Positions 34,900-43,875 of a stretch of 64,000 bases of DNA are shown one piece after another. The notes below the pieces were generated by a model, which did not search any database, was not told where the DNA came from, and was given only the letters and a program-made list of their open reading frames with translations. Source of the DNA: Paraburkholderia silviterrae (GTDB taxonomy: Bacteria; Pseudomonadota; Gammaproteobacteria; Burkholderiales; Burkholderiaceae); NCBI RefSeq assembly GCF_004353915.1, contig NZ_SMRP01000023.1:65281-129280 (forward strand), in the 5' to 3' direction. Numbering within the stretch: the first letter of the stretch is position 1; each line of letters opens with the position of its first letter. Both the position numbers and the translations under genes were made by a program.

Positions 34900-36699
34900 T
34901 CAATCGAGCTTGAACTGCCCCACTGCTTGCGCGAGGTTCGCGGCCTGGCCGCGCAGTGCCGCGGCCGCCGCGGTCGACTGTTCGACGAGCGCCGCATTCT
35001 GCTGGACCATCTCGTCGAGCTGGCTCACCGCGCGGTTCACTTCCTGGATGCCGCGCGTCTGCTCGCCCGCCGCATTCGTCACCTCGGAAATGATGGTGGT
35101 CACGTTCGACACGTTCGCCACGATCTCGTCCATCGTCTCGCCGGCGCGGCGCACGAGCTGCGAGCCCGAGCTCACGCTCGCCACCGTCGACTCGATCAGC
35201 GCCTTGATTTCGCGCGCCGCCTGGGCGCTGCGCTGCGCGAGGCTGCGCACCTCGCCCGCCACCACCGCGAAGCCACGGCCCTGCTCGCCCGCGCGCGCCG
35301 CTTCCACGGCCGCGTTCAGCGCGAGAATGTTGGTCTGAAACGCGATGCCGTCGATCACGCCGATGATGTCGGCGATCTTCACGGAAGCGTTCTCGATCGC
35401 GCCCATCGTGTCGACCACATCCGAAATCACCGCGCCGCCGCGCGAGGCCACCACCGATGCCGACGATGCTGTCACGTCCGCCTGCTGCGCGGCGTTCGCG
35501 GACTGCGCCACCGTCGCCGTGATCTGCTCCATCGAGGCCGCCGTTTCTTCGAGGCTCGCCGCCGCCGATTCGGTGCGGCCCGAGAGGTCGATGTTGCCCG
35601 CGGCGATCTCGTCGCTCGCGGTTCGCACCGATTCGCTCGCGTCGCGGATATGGCGCATCACGGCGCGCAGCTTGTCCATGAACACGTTGAACGCGTGCGC
35701 GATCTGCGCGACTTCGTCGTTGCCCACCGCGGGCAGGCGCTGCGTGAGATCGCCCTCGCCCTTGCCGATGGCGTCCATCGCGTCGCGCACGCGCGAGAGG
35801 CGCTGGAACGACACCGTCGCGACCGCCCCCACCACCAGCGCCGCGATCACCGCAATCACCACCAGCGCACCCAGCGAGGCCGTGAGCAACGAGCGCATGC
35901 CTGCCGTGGCGTCGGCGCGATCGAGCGCGACCACCACGCGCCAGTCGGTGCCCGCGATCGGCTGCGCGCGCATCAGCTTGGTGTCGCCGCCCACGTCGAC
36001 CTTGAGCGGCGCGCTGGCCGAAAACAGCGCAGCCAGCTTTTCGCCGGCCAGTTCGGGCGCGATGTCCGTCACGGGCTTGAGCGTGAGCTTCGGGTCGTTG
36101 TGGGCGACGATCTGGCCCGCGCCGTCGATCAGCATCCCGAAGCTCGCGGGCGTCGGATGGATCGCGCGCACATTGGCAATCACGCTGTCCATCACCACGT
36201 CGCCGGACACGACGGCCTTCAGCGCGCCCTCGCGGATCACGGGCTCGGCGAACGACACCACGAGCTTGCCGGTGGCCACATCGAGATAAGGCGGCGTCAC
36301 CACGGCCTTGCCCGCCGAGACGGCCTGCTGATACCAGGGGCGGCCGGTCGGATCGTAGTCGGCGGGGATGCCGGCGGAGTCGCCGAACTTCGCGGTCTTG
36401 TCGGGGTAGCCCACGTAGACGTCGGTGAAGCCGCCCGCCGCGGCAATCTGCTTGAGCATGGGCACCGGATCGGGCTGGAGCACCGCGTCCTGCAGCGAAT
36501 CGATCATCCGCGCGTGGCTCGCGACCCATTCGTCGATACCCTGGGCGTGGCCGTCCTCGACGGCCGAGAGCGTGGCGTCGACCGAATCACGGTTGTGCGA
36601 GTTGGCAACGAAATAGTCGAGCGCGGTATTGGCCGCCAGCGCCACGACGACGATTACGACGCATAGCGCGACGATGCGCGCGCGAATTGTGGTGAACAT
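34900..36699 (-). CDS. Methyl-accepting chemotaxis protein with dCache domain
   Basis: A 599-residue inner-membrane chemoreceptor. TM1 is at about 8-29, with a periplasmic dCache_1 sensor at about 35-270 (FTDVYVGYPDKTAKFGD, then DPTGRPWYQQAV, the ligand-pocket signature). TM2 is near 275-300, followed by a HAMP domain and a signalling hairpin with the invariant QTNILALNAAVEAARAGEQG. FSNVT-like methylation helices flank it. It signals to CheA/CheW, which are not in this window. There is no C-terminal NWETF pentapeptide (the end is QFKLD). The ligand is unknown; dCache receptors often sense amino acids or organic acids. Confidence 0.95.
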   Translation of the reverse strand: MFTTIRARIVALCVVIVVVALAANTALDYFVANSHNRDSVDATLSAVEDGHAQGIDEWVASHARMIDSLQDAVLQPDPVPMLKQIAAAGGFTDVYVGYPDKTAKFGDSAGIPADYDPTGRPWYQQAVSAGKAVVTPPYLDVATGKLVVSFAEPVIREGALKAVVSGDVVMDSVIANVRAIHPTPASFGMLIDGAGQIVAHNDPKLTLKPVTDIAPELAGEKLAALFSASAPLKVDVGGDTKLMRAQPIAGTDWRVVVALDRADATAGMRSLLTASLGALVVIAVIAALVVGAVATVSFQRLSRVRDAMDAIGKGEGDLTQRLPAVGNDEVAQIAHAFNVFMDKLRAVMRHIRDASESVRTASDEIAAGNIDLSGRTESAAASLEETAASMEQITATVAQSANAAQQADVTASSASVVASRGGAVISDVVDTMGAIENASVKIADIIGVIDGIAFQTNILALNAAVEAARAGEQGRGFAVVAGEVRSLAQRSAQAAREIKALIESTVASVSSGSQLVRRAGETMDEIVANVSNVTTIISEVTNAAGEQTRGIQEVNRAVSQLDEMVQQNAALVEQSTAAAAALRGQAANLAQAVGQFKLD

Positions 36700-37090
36700 A
36701 GATGGGGAAGCGCCGTAGGGAAATGAGTGAATCGAATGCGGTAAGCGTTGGGATAAAGGGATAACCCACGCGTTTACGGCGTCCGGCGCGAAGGACTTGA
36801 ATCGGATTTATCGGGGCGCGAACGAATCGGTCCGCGCTCGCATGGCAAGGCGCGGGCCGAACGATGCCCAGCGAGCTAGAGAAAGCGAAGCCGAAGGCGG
36901 CTCAGGTGATGGACCGCAGGAGGCGGCCATGCATGCGGCGGAGAGTTGTCGCCGAGAAATGCAAAAGCGGCCCGCGCAAAGGGCGAGCCGCAATCCGTCG
37001 AAGCGGTTCGAAGCGGGTAGAAGCGGAGGAACTCGGGACGAAGCCGAAGAACCCGCTGCGAAGAAAGACGATGTGAGAACGAAGCGGCGC
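36700..37090. other. Intergenic region upstream of the chemoreceptor gene
   Basis: 391 bp between plsY and the chemoreceptor gene, both on the minus strand. It should carry the chemoreceptor promoter, but I see no convincing consensus elements or gene. Confidence 0.4.
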
Positions 37091-37714
37091 TTACTTGCTT
37101 GCCGCAGCCGCCTTCTTCTTGTCGCCGATACGGCTCTCGGTGCCATTCATGAGCTTCGAGATATTGGCGCGATGGCGCCAGAACAGCAGCACGCTCATCG
37201 CGAGAATCGCGAGCGCCGTCACGTGCGTGCCGAACAGGAAGACGTCGAAGAGCGGTGCGAACACGGCGGCCGCGAGCGCCGCCAGCGAGGAATAGCGCGT
37301 GAAAAACGCGACAATCAGCCAGGTGAGCAGCGTCGCGCCCCCGAGCACCGGATTCACGGCGAGCAGCACGCCCGCGGCGGTCGCCACGCCCTTGCCGCCC
37401 TGAAAGCGGAAGAACACCGGGTAGAGGTGGCCGAGGAACACCGCAATGGCGGACAACGCGACGGCCGTCTCGCCAAGGCCGAAGCGCGGCCCGAAGCGCG
37501 CCGTGAGCCAGACCGCGAGCCAGCCCTTGAACGCGTCGCCGATCAGCGTAAGGATGGCGGCCTTCTTGTTGCCGCTGCGCAGCACGTTGGTCGCGCCCGG
37601 GTTGCCGGAGCCGTAGGAGCGCGGGTCGTCGAGGCCCATGACGGCGCTCACGACCACGGCGAACGAAATCGAGCCGATCAGATAGGCAGCAACGGCGACA
37701 AACAGGTTGTACAT
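37091..37714 (-). CDS. plsY: Acyl-phosphate:glycerol-3-phosphate acyltransferase
   Basis: A 207-residue inner-membrane enzyme that acylates glycerol-3-phosphate from acyl-phosphate, the first step of phospholipid synthesis in the PlsX/PlsY route. The three PlsY motifs are visible: SYGSGNPGATNVLR near 33, LIGDAFKGWLAV near 57, and GHLYPVFFRFQGGKGVAT near 95. Several transmembrane helices are present. The tail is Lys/Ala-rich. Confidence 0.95.
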   Translation of the reverse strand: MYNLFVAVAAYLIGSISFAVVVSAVMGLDDPRSYGSGNPGATNVLRSGNKKAAILTLIGDAFKGWLAVWLTARFGPRFGLGETAVALSAIAVFLGHLYPVFFRFQGGKGVATAAGVLLAVNPVLGGATLLTWLIVAFFTRYSSLAALAAAVFAPLFDVFLFGTHVTALAILAMSVLLFWRHRANISKLMNGTESRIGDKKKAAAASK

Positions 37715-37915
37715 GCACGAAACCCGAAGGAAGAGAAACGAAGCGCGGCGGCCCCAAGGTGATGCCGGGATGCGGGGATGCGCGCGCGAAGGCGCTCATT
37801 CTACCGAAGCACGGGCGGCCCTTGCCGCGACCCCAGGGTAATCAGGGAAATCGGGGAGCGTACCGGCCGCATTGGGGTGCTGGCCTGGCCGCTAAACCGG
37901 GCACGACCCCGGGCA

Positions 37916-38437
37916 CTAGTCCACGCCGGGCGTCGCCACGCCGGGCGTCGCCACGCTCGCGCACTGCACCGGCTTTGCGCCCAGCAGCGAGGTGAGCACC
38001 GCAGGCGCGAGGCTCACGAGATAGCCGCGTCTGCCGCCGTTGAGCCAGATCTGGTCGAGTTCGAGGATGGTCGATTCGACGTAGACGGGCATCGCCTTCT
38101 TCGTGCCGAACGGCGACGTGCCGCCCACCAGATAGCCCGTGTGACGGTATGCGACTTCGGGCTTGCAGGGCTCGACGCGCTTGGCGCCGATCTGCCGCGC
38201 GAGGTTCTTGGTCGACACCTTGCAATCGCCGTGCATGAGGACGATCAGCGGCTTGGCGTGCTCGTCCTCCATCACGAGCGTCTTGACGACGCGATGCTCG
38301 TCCACGCCGAGCTGGCGCGCGGATTCGCTCGTGCCGCCGTGCTCGACGTACTCGTAGGGATGCTCGCCGAACGCGACGCCGGCGCGGCGCAGCATCTGCG
38401 TGGCGGGCGTTTCGGAGACGTGTTTCGATTTGCTCAT
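37916..38437 (-). CDS. ybaK: Cys-tRNA(Pro)/Cys-tRNA(Cys) deacylase
   Basis: A 173-residue cytosolic YbaK/EbsC-type editing protein that hydrolyses mischarged Cys-tRNA(Pro). KTLVMEDEHAKPLIVLMHGD near 53 and TGYLVGGTSPFGTKKAMPVY near 105 are the family core. The start at 38437 (MSKSKHVS) is chosen because the upstream extension overlaps xerD as an antisense-quality frame. The end carries an unusual ATPGVATPGVD tail encoded by a short tandem repeat. Last gene of queG-ogt-xerD-ybaK. Confidence 0.93.
   Translation of the reverse strand: MSKSKHVSETPATQMLRRAGVAFGEHPYEYVEHGGTSESARQLGVDEHRVVKTLVMEDEHAKPLIVLMHGDCKVSTKNLARQIGAKRVEPCKPEVAYRHTGYLVGGTSPFGTKKAMPVYVESTILELDQIWLNGGRRGYLVSLAPAVLTSLLGAKPVQCASVATPGVATPGVD
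37920..37953. repeat. Short tandem repeat encoding VATPGV
   Basis: Two 15-bp units of ccacgccgggcgtcg form the 3' end of ybaK and add ATPGV repeats. A related sequence encoding GVATPGVG occurs in the 5' part of queG (about 41354-41385). Confidence 0.7.
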
Positions 38438-38447
38438 GGCGGGCATT

Positions 38448-39548
38448 CTACCCGCGCGGATGATGCGTCTCGTGCAAGAGCCGCAGCCGCTCGCGCGCGA
38501 CGTGCGTATAGATCTGCGTCGTGGAGATGTCGCTATGGCCGAGCAGCAGTTGCACGACGCGCAGGTCCGCGCCGTGATTGAGCAGATGCGTGGCAAACGC
38601 ATGGCGCAGCGTGTGCGGCGAGAGCGGCGCGTGCACGCCCGCATTGAGCGCGTGGCGCTTGATGATGTGCCAGAACTGCTGGCGCGTCATGCCTTCGGCG
38701 CGTGCGGTGACGAACAGGGCATCGGCTGTGCGCGCGCCTAGCAGCGCGGGCCGCGCCTCGCGCAGATAGCGGGCGATCCAGGCCGCCGCCTCTTCGCCGA
38801 ACGGAATCAGGCGCTCCTTCGAGCCCTTGCCGAGCACGCGCACGACGCCTTCGTTCAGGCCCACCTCGACCGTCTTGAGCGTGACGAGCTCGGTCACGCG
38901 CAAGCCGCTCGCGTACATCAGCTCGAGCATCGTGCGGTCGCGCAGGCCGAGCGGCGTGGCCACGTCGGGCGCGTTCAGCAGCGCCTCGACCTGCGCTTCG
39001 GTGAGCGTCGTGGGAAAGCGCGGCGCCTGCTTTGCCGAGCGCACGCGCACCGTCGGGTCCGCGCTCACGCGCTGCTCGCGCAGCGCCCAGCCGTAGTAGC
39101 GCCGGAATACCGAAAGACGCCGGTTCGCCGAGGTCGACTTGTCGTCCTTGCGGCGCACGCTGTAGGCGAGCAGATCGTCCTCGTGAACCGTGTCGATGCC
39201 GTGCGAGCGCGCGTGCGCGAGCCACTCGGCGAACAGGCGCAGATCGCGCCGGTAGGCGTCGAGCGTATTGCGCGAGAGACCGTGCTCGAGCCACATGGCG
39301 TCGCAAAACGTGTCGATGGCGAGCAGGCTCGTGGAGAGCGCCTGCGCGGCAGCAGGCGCAAGCGCGGTGGCTTCGCCGCCGTCCGGCGCGCCCGGCATCA
39401 CATCGGCCACCTGATCTTGCCCGTCGTCGTCGATGCCGTATTCGAGGTCGTTATCGCTGTCGTTATCGGCATCCTTGTCGACATGGTTGCCGGCGCCGTT
39501 ATCGTTCTGATCGTTCACGTGTTCCCTTTCGCTGCTCTCTTGCGCCAA
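38448..39548 (-). CDS. xerD: Tyrosine recombinase XerD
   Basis: A 366-residue site-specific recombinase that resolves chromosome dimers at dif with XerC. Catalytic residues are seen in order: Arg in ASGLRVTEL, Lys in GKGSKERLIPFG, HxxR in SPHTLRHAFATH, His in GHSDISTTQ and the nucleophile Tyr in IYTH. An SAM-like DNA-binding domain spans about 75-165. The first ~70 residues are an Asp/Asn-rich acidic extension (NDNGAGNHVDKDADNDSDND) beyond the usual ~300-residue length. A later start near residue 70 is possible. Ten bases precede ybaK. Confidence 0.93.
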   Translation of the reverse strand: MAQESSEREHVNDQNDNGAGNHVDKDADNDSDNDLEYGIDDDGQDQVADVMPGAPDGGEATALAPAAAQALSTSLLAIDTFCDAMWLEHGLSRNTLDAYRRDLRLFAEWLAHARSHGIDTVHEDDLLAYSVRRKDDKSTSANRRLSVFRRYYGWALREQRVSADPTVRVRSAKQAPRFPTTLTEAQVEALLNAPDVATPLGLRDRTMLELMYASGLRVTELVTLKTVEVGLNEGVVRVLGKGSKERLIPFGEEAAAWIARYLREARPALLGARTADALFVTARAEGMTRQQFWHIIKRHALNAGVHAPLSPHTLRHAFATHLLNHGADLRVVQLLLGHSDISTTQIYTHVARERLRLLHETHHPRG

Positions 39549-39581
39549 TTCCTGCGTGCCTCGCGCGTGCGCGCGTGGCGC

Positions 39582-40055
39582 TCATCGGATGGTTACGCCT
39601 TCATGGGCGAGGAGCCAGCGCTTCACGTCGCGAAAGAAACCATCGCCGCCATGATGCGCGAAGCCGCCGATGCCGCTCGCCGACACCACGCGGTGGCACG
39701 GAATCACGATCGGAAAGGGATTCGAGCCGCACGCCTGCCCCACCGCTCGCGCGCTGATGCTGCCGATGCGCTTCGCGAGCGCGCCATAGGTGAGCACCTC
39801 ACCCGCCCCGATTGCGCAAATGCCGTCCCATACGCTGCGCTGAAACGCCGTGCCACGCGGCGCGAGCGGCAAGTCGAAGTCCGCTTGCGCGCTCGCGAAG
39901 TAATGCGCGATCTGTGCGACCGCGCGCTCGGCGAGCGCGCAATCGGGGTCGACTGAATGCGTGGATTCGGGCAGATAGACGATCTCACGCACGGCGCCAT
40001 CGGCGGTGCGGATGCCGACCTTGCCGAACGGTGCGTCGATTACCGCGTTGAACAT
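39582..40055 (-). CDS. ogt: Methylated-DNA--protein-cysteine methyltransferase
   Basis: A 157-residue suicide repair protein that removes methyl from O6-methylguanine. The acceptor Cys is in IVIPCHRVV, preceded by the helix-turn-helix ISARAVGQACGSNPF. RGTAFQRSVWDGI and TYGALAKRIG are typical. The start at 40055 (MFNAVIDAP) has AAGGAGAGG upstream. It lies between queG and xerD in the same minus-strand run. Confidence 0.95.
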   Translation of the reverse strand: MFNAVIDAPFGKVGIRTADGAVREIVYLPESTHSVDPDCALAERAVAQIAHYFASAQADFDLPLAPRGTAFQRSVWDGICAIGAGEVLTYGALAKRIGSISARAVGQACGSNPFPIVIPCHRVVSASGIGGFAHHGGDGFFRDVKRWLLAHEGVTIR

Positions 40056-40099
40056 GGTTCCTCTCCTTGGCGCATGCAAAGCTCAATGCCCACGCCAGT

Positions 40100-41521
40100 C
40101 TAAGCCGCTTCCAGCGCCCATTGCACATGCTCGCGCACGAGCGCCGACTCGTCGTGCTCGCGCGCACGCAATGCCGCGACGATAGCCGCGCGCCCTTCCT
40201 GCGCATCATGCGGCTGGCCACAGGCGCCGTCATTCTCGCGCGTCGCGCGCAGTGCATTGCCCATCGCCACGGCGATATTGCGCGACCAGCATTCGTAGCC
40301 GATGCGCCTAATCGCGCTGCCCTGCATGCGTTCGTTGAACTGCGCCGCACTCCAGCCGAACAGCTCGACGAGACTCGCGCGGTCGAGCCCGTGGCGCACG
40401 TCGAAGTCGGCCACCGGCGCGGCCTGCGCGAACTTGTTCCACGGGCACACGAGCTGGCAGTCGTCGCAACCATAGACACGATTGCCGATCAGCTCGCGCA
40501 ATTCCAGGGGAATGCTGCCCTTCAATTCGATCGTCAGATAGGAAATGCAGCGCCGCGCATCGACGCGGTACGGCCCGGTGATGGCCCCCGTCGGGCACGC
40601 ACCGATGCAGCGCGTGCAAGTACCGCAATGGGCGCCGGGCTGTTCGGGCGCATGCGAGGCGGAGTTTTGCGCGTCTTGCGCGGCTTGCGCATTTTCCGCG
40701 TCAGTCGGCAGCGGCACGTCCACGTAGATTTCGCCGAGAAAGAACAGCGAGCCCGCGTCGCGCTGCAAGAGCAAGGTGTGCTTGCCGCGCCAGCCGATGC
40801 CCGCCTTCTGCGCGAGCTCGACTTCGAGCACCGGCGCGGAATCGGTGAAGACGCGAAAGCCGAAGGCGCCGATCTCGGCCGCGATGCGCTCGGCAAGCTG
40901 CTGCAGCCGCGCGCGCATCACCTTGTGATAGTCGCGGCCGCGCGCGTAGATCGACACCACGCCCGCAAACGGGTCGGCAAGACGCGCGTGCTCGCGCCCG
41001 CGCCAGTCCTCGTGCTCGCCCGCGGCGGGCACTTCGGTCTGAGCCCCGACGTGCGCCGCGCCAGCAAGCGTCGCGGCGGGCAAATACGCCATGCGCGCGG
41101 TGATGACACGTCGCGTACCGGCCACAAGCTCTGCGGGCCGCGCGCGTTTCATCCCATGTTTGGCCATATAATCCATCTCGCCATGGCAGCCCGCCTCGAG
41201 CCACGCGGCAAGGCCCGCCTCGGCATGAGAAAGGTCGGTGTCGCTGATACCGATCGCACCGAACCCCAGCTCGCGTCCCCATGCGCGGATGCGTGTCGCG
41301 AGCGCGGCCAGCGCCGCTTCGTCCAGCGGCGCGGCCACATTCTGCGGCGCCATCGTGCCGACGCCCGGCGTAGCCACGCCCGACGCAGTCGAATGCGCGG
41401 GCGCTTTCGCGGACGTCCTGACCGGCACGCGCGCATCGACCAGATCGTGCACTTCGTGCTGATCGTGCACTTCGTGCGTTTCGTTGTGCACCGGGTTCGA
41501 AGGGGAATGCGAGGGATTCAT
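40100..41521 (-). CDS. queG: Epoxyqueuosine reductase
   Basis: A 473-residue cobalamin- and [4Fe-4S]-dependent enzyme that makes queuosine from epoxyqueuosine in tRNA. Cluster motifs are CGTCTRCIGACPTGAI near 298 and CDDCQLVCPWN near 352. YARGRDYHKVMR near 195 and GKHTLLLQ are family-specific. The first ~65 residues are an extra His/Asp/Glu-rich tail with a direct repeat (HEVHDQHEVHDLVD) and GVATPGVG. The true start may be downstream, near residue 57 (MAPQNVAAP). It is divergent from tsaE, with only 17 bp between starts. Confidence 0.93.
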   Translation of the reverse strand: MNPSHSPSNPVHNETHEVHDQHEVHDLVDARVPVRTSAKAPAHSTASGVATPGVGTMAPQNVAAPLDEAALAALATRIRAWGRELGFGAIGISDTDLSHAEAGLAAWLEAGCHGEMDYMAKHGMKRARPAELVAGTRRVITARMAYLPAATLAGAAHVGAQTEVPAAGEHEDWRGREHARLADPFAGVVSIYARGRDYHKVMRARLQQLAERIAAEIGAFGFRVFTDSAPVLEVELAQKAGIGWRGKHTLLLQRDAGSLFFLGEIYVDVPLPTDAENAQAAQDAQNSASHAPEQPGAHCGTCTRCIGACPTGAITGPYRVDARRCISYLTIELKGSIPLELRELIGNRVYGCDDCQLVCPWNKFAQAAPVADFDVRHGLDRASLVELFGWSAAQFNERMQGSAIRRIGYECWSRNIAVAMGNALRATRENDGACGQPHDAQEGRAAIVAALRAREHDESALVREHVQWALEAA

Positions 41522-41538
41522 TACGCTATTTTACGAGA

Positions 41539-42162
41539 ATGCCCGGAACACCCGACATGCCCGGACACGACCACGCGAGCCCGCCCGCCGCACCGATTCT
41601 GCTCGAGCGCCGCTTCGAGCTCGCGGACGAAGCCGCCACCGATGCGTTCGGCGCGCGCTTTGCGCACGCGCTCGAGAGCCTGCGCACGCAAGAATCCGGC
41701 CAGAGCGCCGGCGTCACGAAAAAAAATCAGGTCAGCGAATCCGCCGCCTCCAGCGTTGTGCCATTCAACGGCCTGCACGTGCAGCTCTTGGGCGACCTGG
41801 GCGCCGGCAAGACTTCGCTCGTGCGCGCCACGTTGCGCGCGCTCGGCCACGCCGGCCGCGTACGCAGCCCGACGTATACGCTCGTCGAGCCCTACACGGT
41901 GAGCACGGTGAGCGGGGAACTCCAGCTCTATCACTTCGATCTCTATCGTTTCAGCGACCCGGCCGAATGGGCCGACGCCGGCTTTCGCGAATATTTCGCA
42001 CAAGGAGCCGTGTGTCTCGTCGAATGGCCGCAACGCGCGGGCGGCCTGCTCGGCGTACCCGATCTCGCGTTCCAGCTCGAGCCAGGCCAGTACGGTGAAG
42101 GCCGCGTGCTCACCGCGTACGCATACAGCGCATCAGGAAAGGCATGTCTAGAAAGATGTTAA
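41539..42162 (+). CDS. tsaE: tRNA t6A biosynthesis ATPase TsaE
   Basis: A 207-residue P-loop protein supporting TsaB-TsaD in N6-threonylcarbamoyladenosine formation. Walker A is LLGDLGAGKTSLVRATL near 85, followed by SPTYTLVEPY and the HFDLYRFSDPAEW Walker B-like segment near 134, then VCLVEWPQRA. It is longer than the usual ~155 residues owing to an N-terminal His/Ala-rich segment and an insert at about 50-75. Its 3' end overlaps amiC by 19 bp, a common pairing. Confidence 0.93.
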   Translation: MPGTPDMPGHDHASPPAAPILLERRFELADEAATDAFGARFAHALESLRTQESGQSAGVTKKNQVSESAASSVVPFNGLHVQLLGDLGAGKTSLVRATLRALGHAGRVRSPTYTLVEPYTVSTVSGELQLYHFDLYRFSDPAEWADAGFREYFAQGAVCLVEWPQRAGGLLGVPDLAFQLEPGQYGEGRVLTAYAYSASGKACLERC

Positions 42163-43736
42163 TCAAACCGTTCCGCTCGATCGAATCCGCGGCCACCGCC
42201 ACGCACAACTGGCGGCGCCGGCAGATTCTGAAGGCGGGCGCGTCCACGCTGGTGCTCGGCCTCTCCGTCGCGGCACCGCGCCTCGCATGGGCGACCTCGG
42301 TGATCGGCGTGCGTGTGTGGCCCGCGCGCGACTACACGCGCGTGACCATCGAATCGGATCAGCCGCTCTCGAACACGCAGCAATTGCTGCAGGGCCCCGA
42401 CCGGCTCGTCGTCGACCTGAGCGGCCTCGACCTCGACGATGCGCTCAAGAATCTCGTCTCCAAGATCACGCCGAACGATCCGCAGATCCAGGCCGTGCGC
42501 GTGGGCCAGTATCAGCCGAACGTGGTGCGCATGGTGTTCGACCTGAAGGGCGCCGTGAAGCCCCAGGTCTTCATGCTGCAGCCGGTGGGCTCGTACAAGT
42601 ACCGGCTCGTGTTCGACCTCTATCCCGCGGTTGCGCCCGATCCGCTCATGGACCTGCTCGCGCAGACCGAGCGCAAGCAACAGCAGCTAGACGCGCGCGA
42701 GGCGATGCGCGATAACGCGCCGCCTGCGCCGCCCTCCACGCTCGCGGGCCCCAACAATCCGCCGGCGCGCGACAACAGCGACGCCTTCTTCGAGCGCTAC
42801 GCGCAGAACGACGCGGGCGCGGCCACGCCCGCCACGCCTGGTGCGTCGACCGCACCCTCCGCGCCGCGCCCGATGCCGCCGGTGCCGCCTGCAACGGTCC
42901 TGCCGCGTCCGAAGCCGGCGCCGAAGCCGCCCGTCATCGCCCAAGGCAACAGCGGCGGCGACAGCAGCGACCAGGCCGACGACAACTACGGCTTCACCAC
43001 GCCCAAGACCAGCAAGGGCGGGACCACGCGCCTGTTGACGGTGGCGATCGACCCGGGCCACGGCGGCGAGGATCCCGGCGCGATCGGCAGCGCGGGCACG
43101 TACGAGAAGCACATCGCGCTCGACATCGCGAAGAAGTTGCGCGCGAAGATCGACGCCCAGCCCAACATGCGCTCGATGATGACGCGCGACGCCGACTTCT
43201 TCGTGCCACTGAACGTGCGCGTGCAGAAGGCGCGCCGCGTGGGCGCCGACCTCTTCGTGTCGATCCACGCCGACGCATTCACCACGCCGGCCGCGCGCGG
43301 CTCGTCGGTGTTCGCGCTTTCCGAGCACGGCGCGTCGAGCGCGGCCGCGCGCTGGATGGCGACCAAGGAGAATTCGTCGGACCAGATCGGTGGCATCAAC
43401 GTGAAGACGGCGGACGCCTCCGTGAACCGTGCGCTGTTCGACATGTCGACCACGGCGCAGATCCGCGACTCGCTGCGCTACGGCGGCTTCGTGCTCAACG
43501 AAGTCGGCGAGATCAACAAGCTGCACAAGGGCTCGGTCGAGCAAGCGGGCTTTGCGGTGCTCAAGGCGCCCGACATTCCGTCGATCCTCGTGGAGACGGC
43601 CTTCATCAGCAACCCCGAGGAAGAGCAAAAGCTCAACGACGACGCCTATCGCGACAAGATGGCGAACGCCATCCTCAAGGGCATCAAGCGCTACTTCGCG
43701 GCAAATCCGCCACTCGCGAAGAACCGCATGACGTAA
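42144..43736 (+). CDS. amiC: N-acetylmuramoyl-L-alanine amidase, Tat-exported
   Basis: A 530-residue periplasmic cell-separation amidase. A twin-arginine signal (RRRQILKAGASTLVLGLSV) is followed by an AMIN domain at about 50-165 (VIGVRVWPARDYTRVTIESD), a long Pro/Ala-rich linker at about 195-290, and an amidase_3 catalytic domain with zinc ligands in IDPGHGGEDPGAIG, Glu in YEKHIAL, His in VSIHADAF and the catalytic Glu in ILVETAFISNP. It would be activated by EnvC/NlpD-type factors, as in the family. Overlaps tsaE. Confidence 0.95.
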   Translation: MSRKMLIKPFRSIESAATATHNWRRRQILKAGASTLVLGLSVAAPRLAWATSVIGVRVWPARDYTRVTIESDQPLSNTQQLLQGPDRLVVDLSGLDLDDALKNLVSKITPNDPQIQAVRVGQYQPNVVRMVFDLKGAVKPQVFMLQPVGSYKYRLVFDLYPAVAPDPLMDLLAQTERKQQQLDAREAMRDNAPPAPPSTLAGPNNPPARDNSDAFFERYAQNDAGAATPATPGASTAPSAPRPMPPVPPATVLPRPKPAPKPPVIAQGNSGGDSSDQADDNYGFTTPKTSKGGTTRLLTVAIDPGHGGEDPGAIGSAGTYEKHIALDIAKKLRAKIDAQPNMRSMMTRDADFFVPLNVRVQKARRVGADLFVSIHADAFTTPAARGSSVFALSEHGASSAAARWMATKENSSDQIGGINVKTADASVNRALFDMSTTAQIRDSLRYGGFVLNEVGEINKLHKGSVEQAGFAVLKAPDIPSILVETAFISNPEEEQKLNDDAYRDKMANAILKGIKRYFAANPPLAKNRMT

Positions 43737-43875
43737 GCATGCAAGCGGCGCGCGGTGTCCTTGCGCGCCGCGCCCGGCTTCGCACGGCCTCGCAGCCAGT
43801 CGATACGTCGCGCAACCCCAAGGTCGTGCGGCGTTTTCGCATCCAGACGCACCAAGCCTCGTGCGCCACCCGGCT

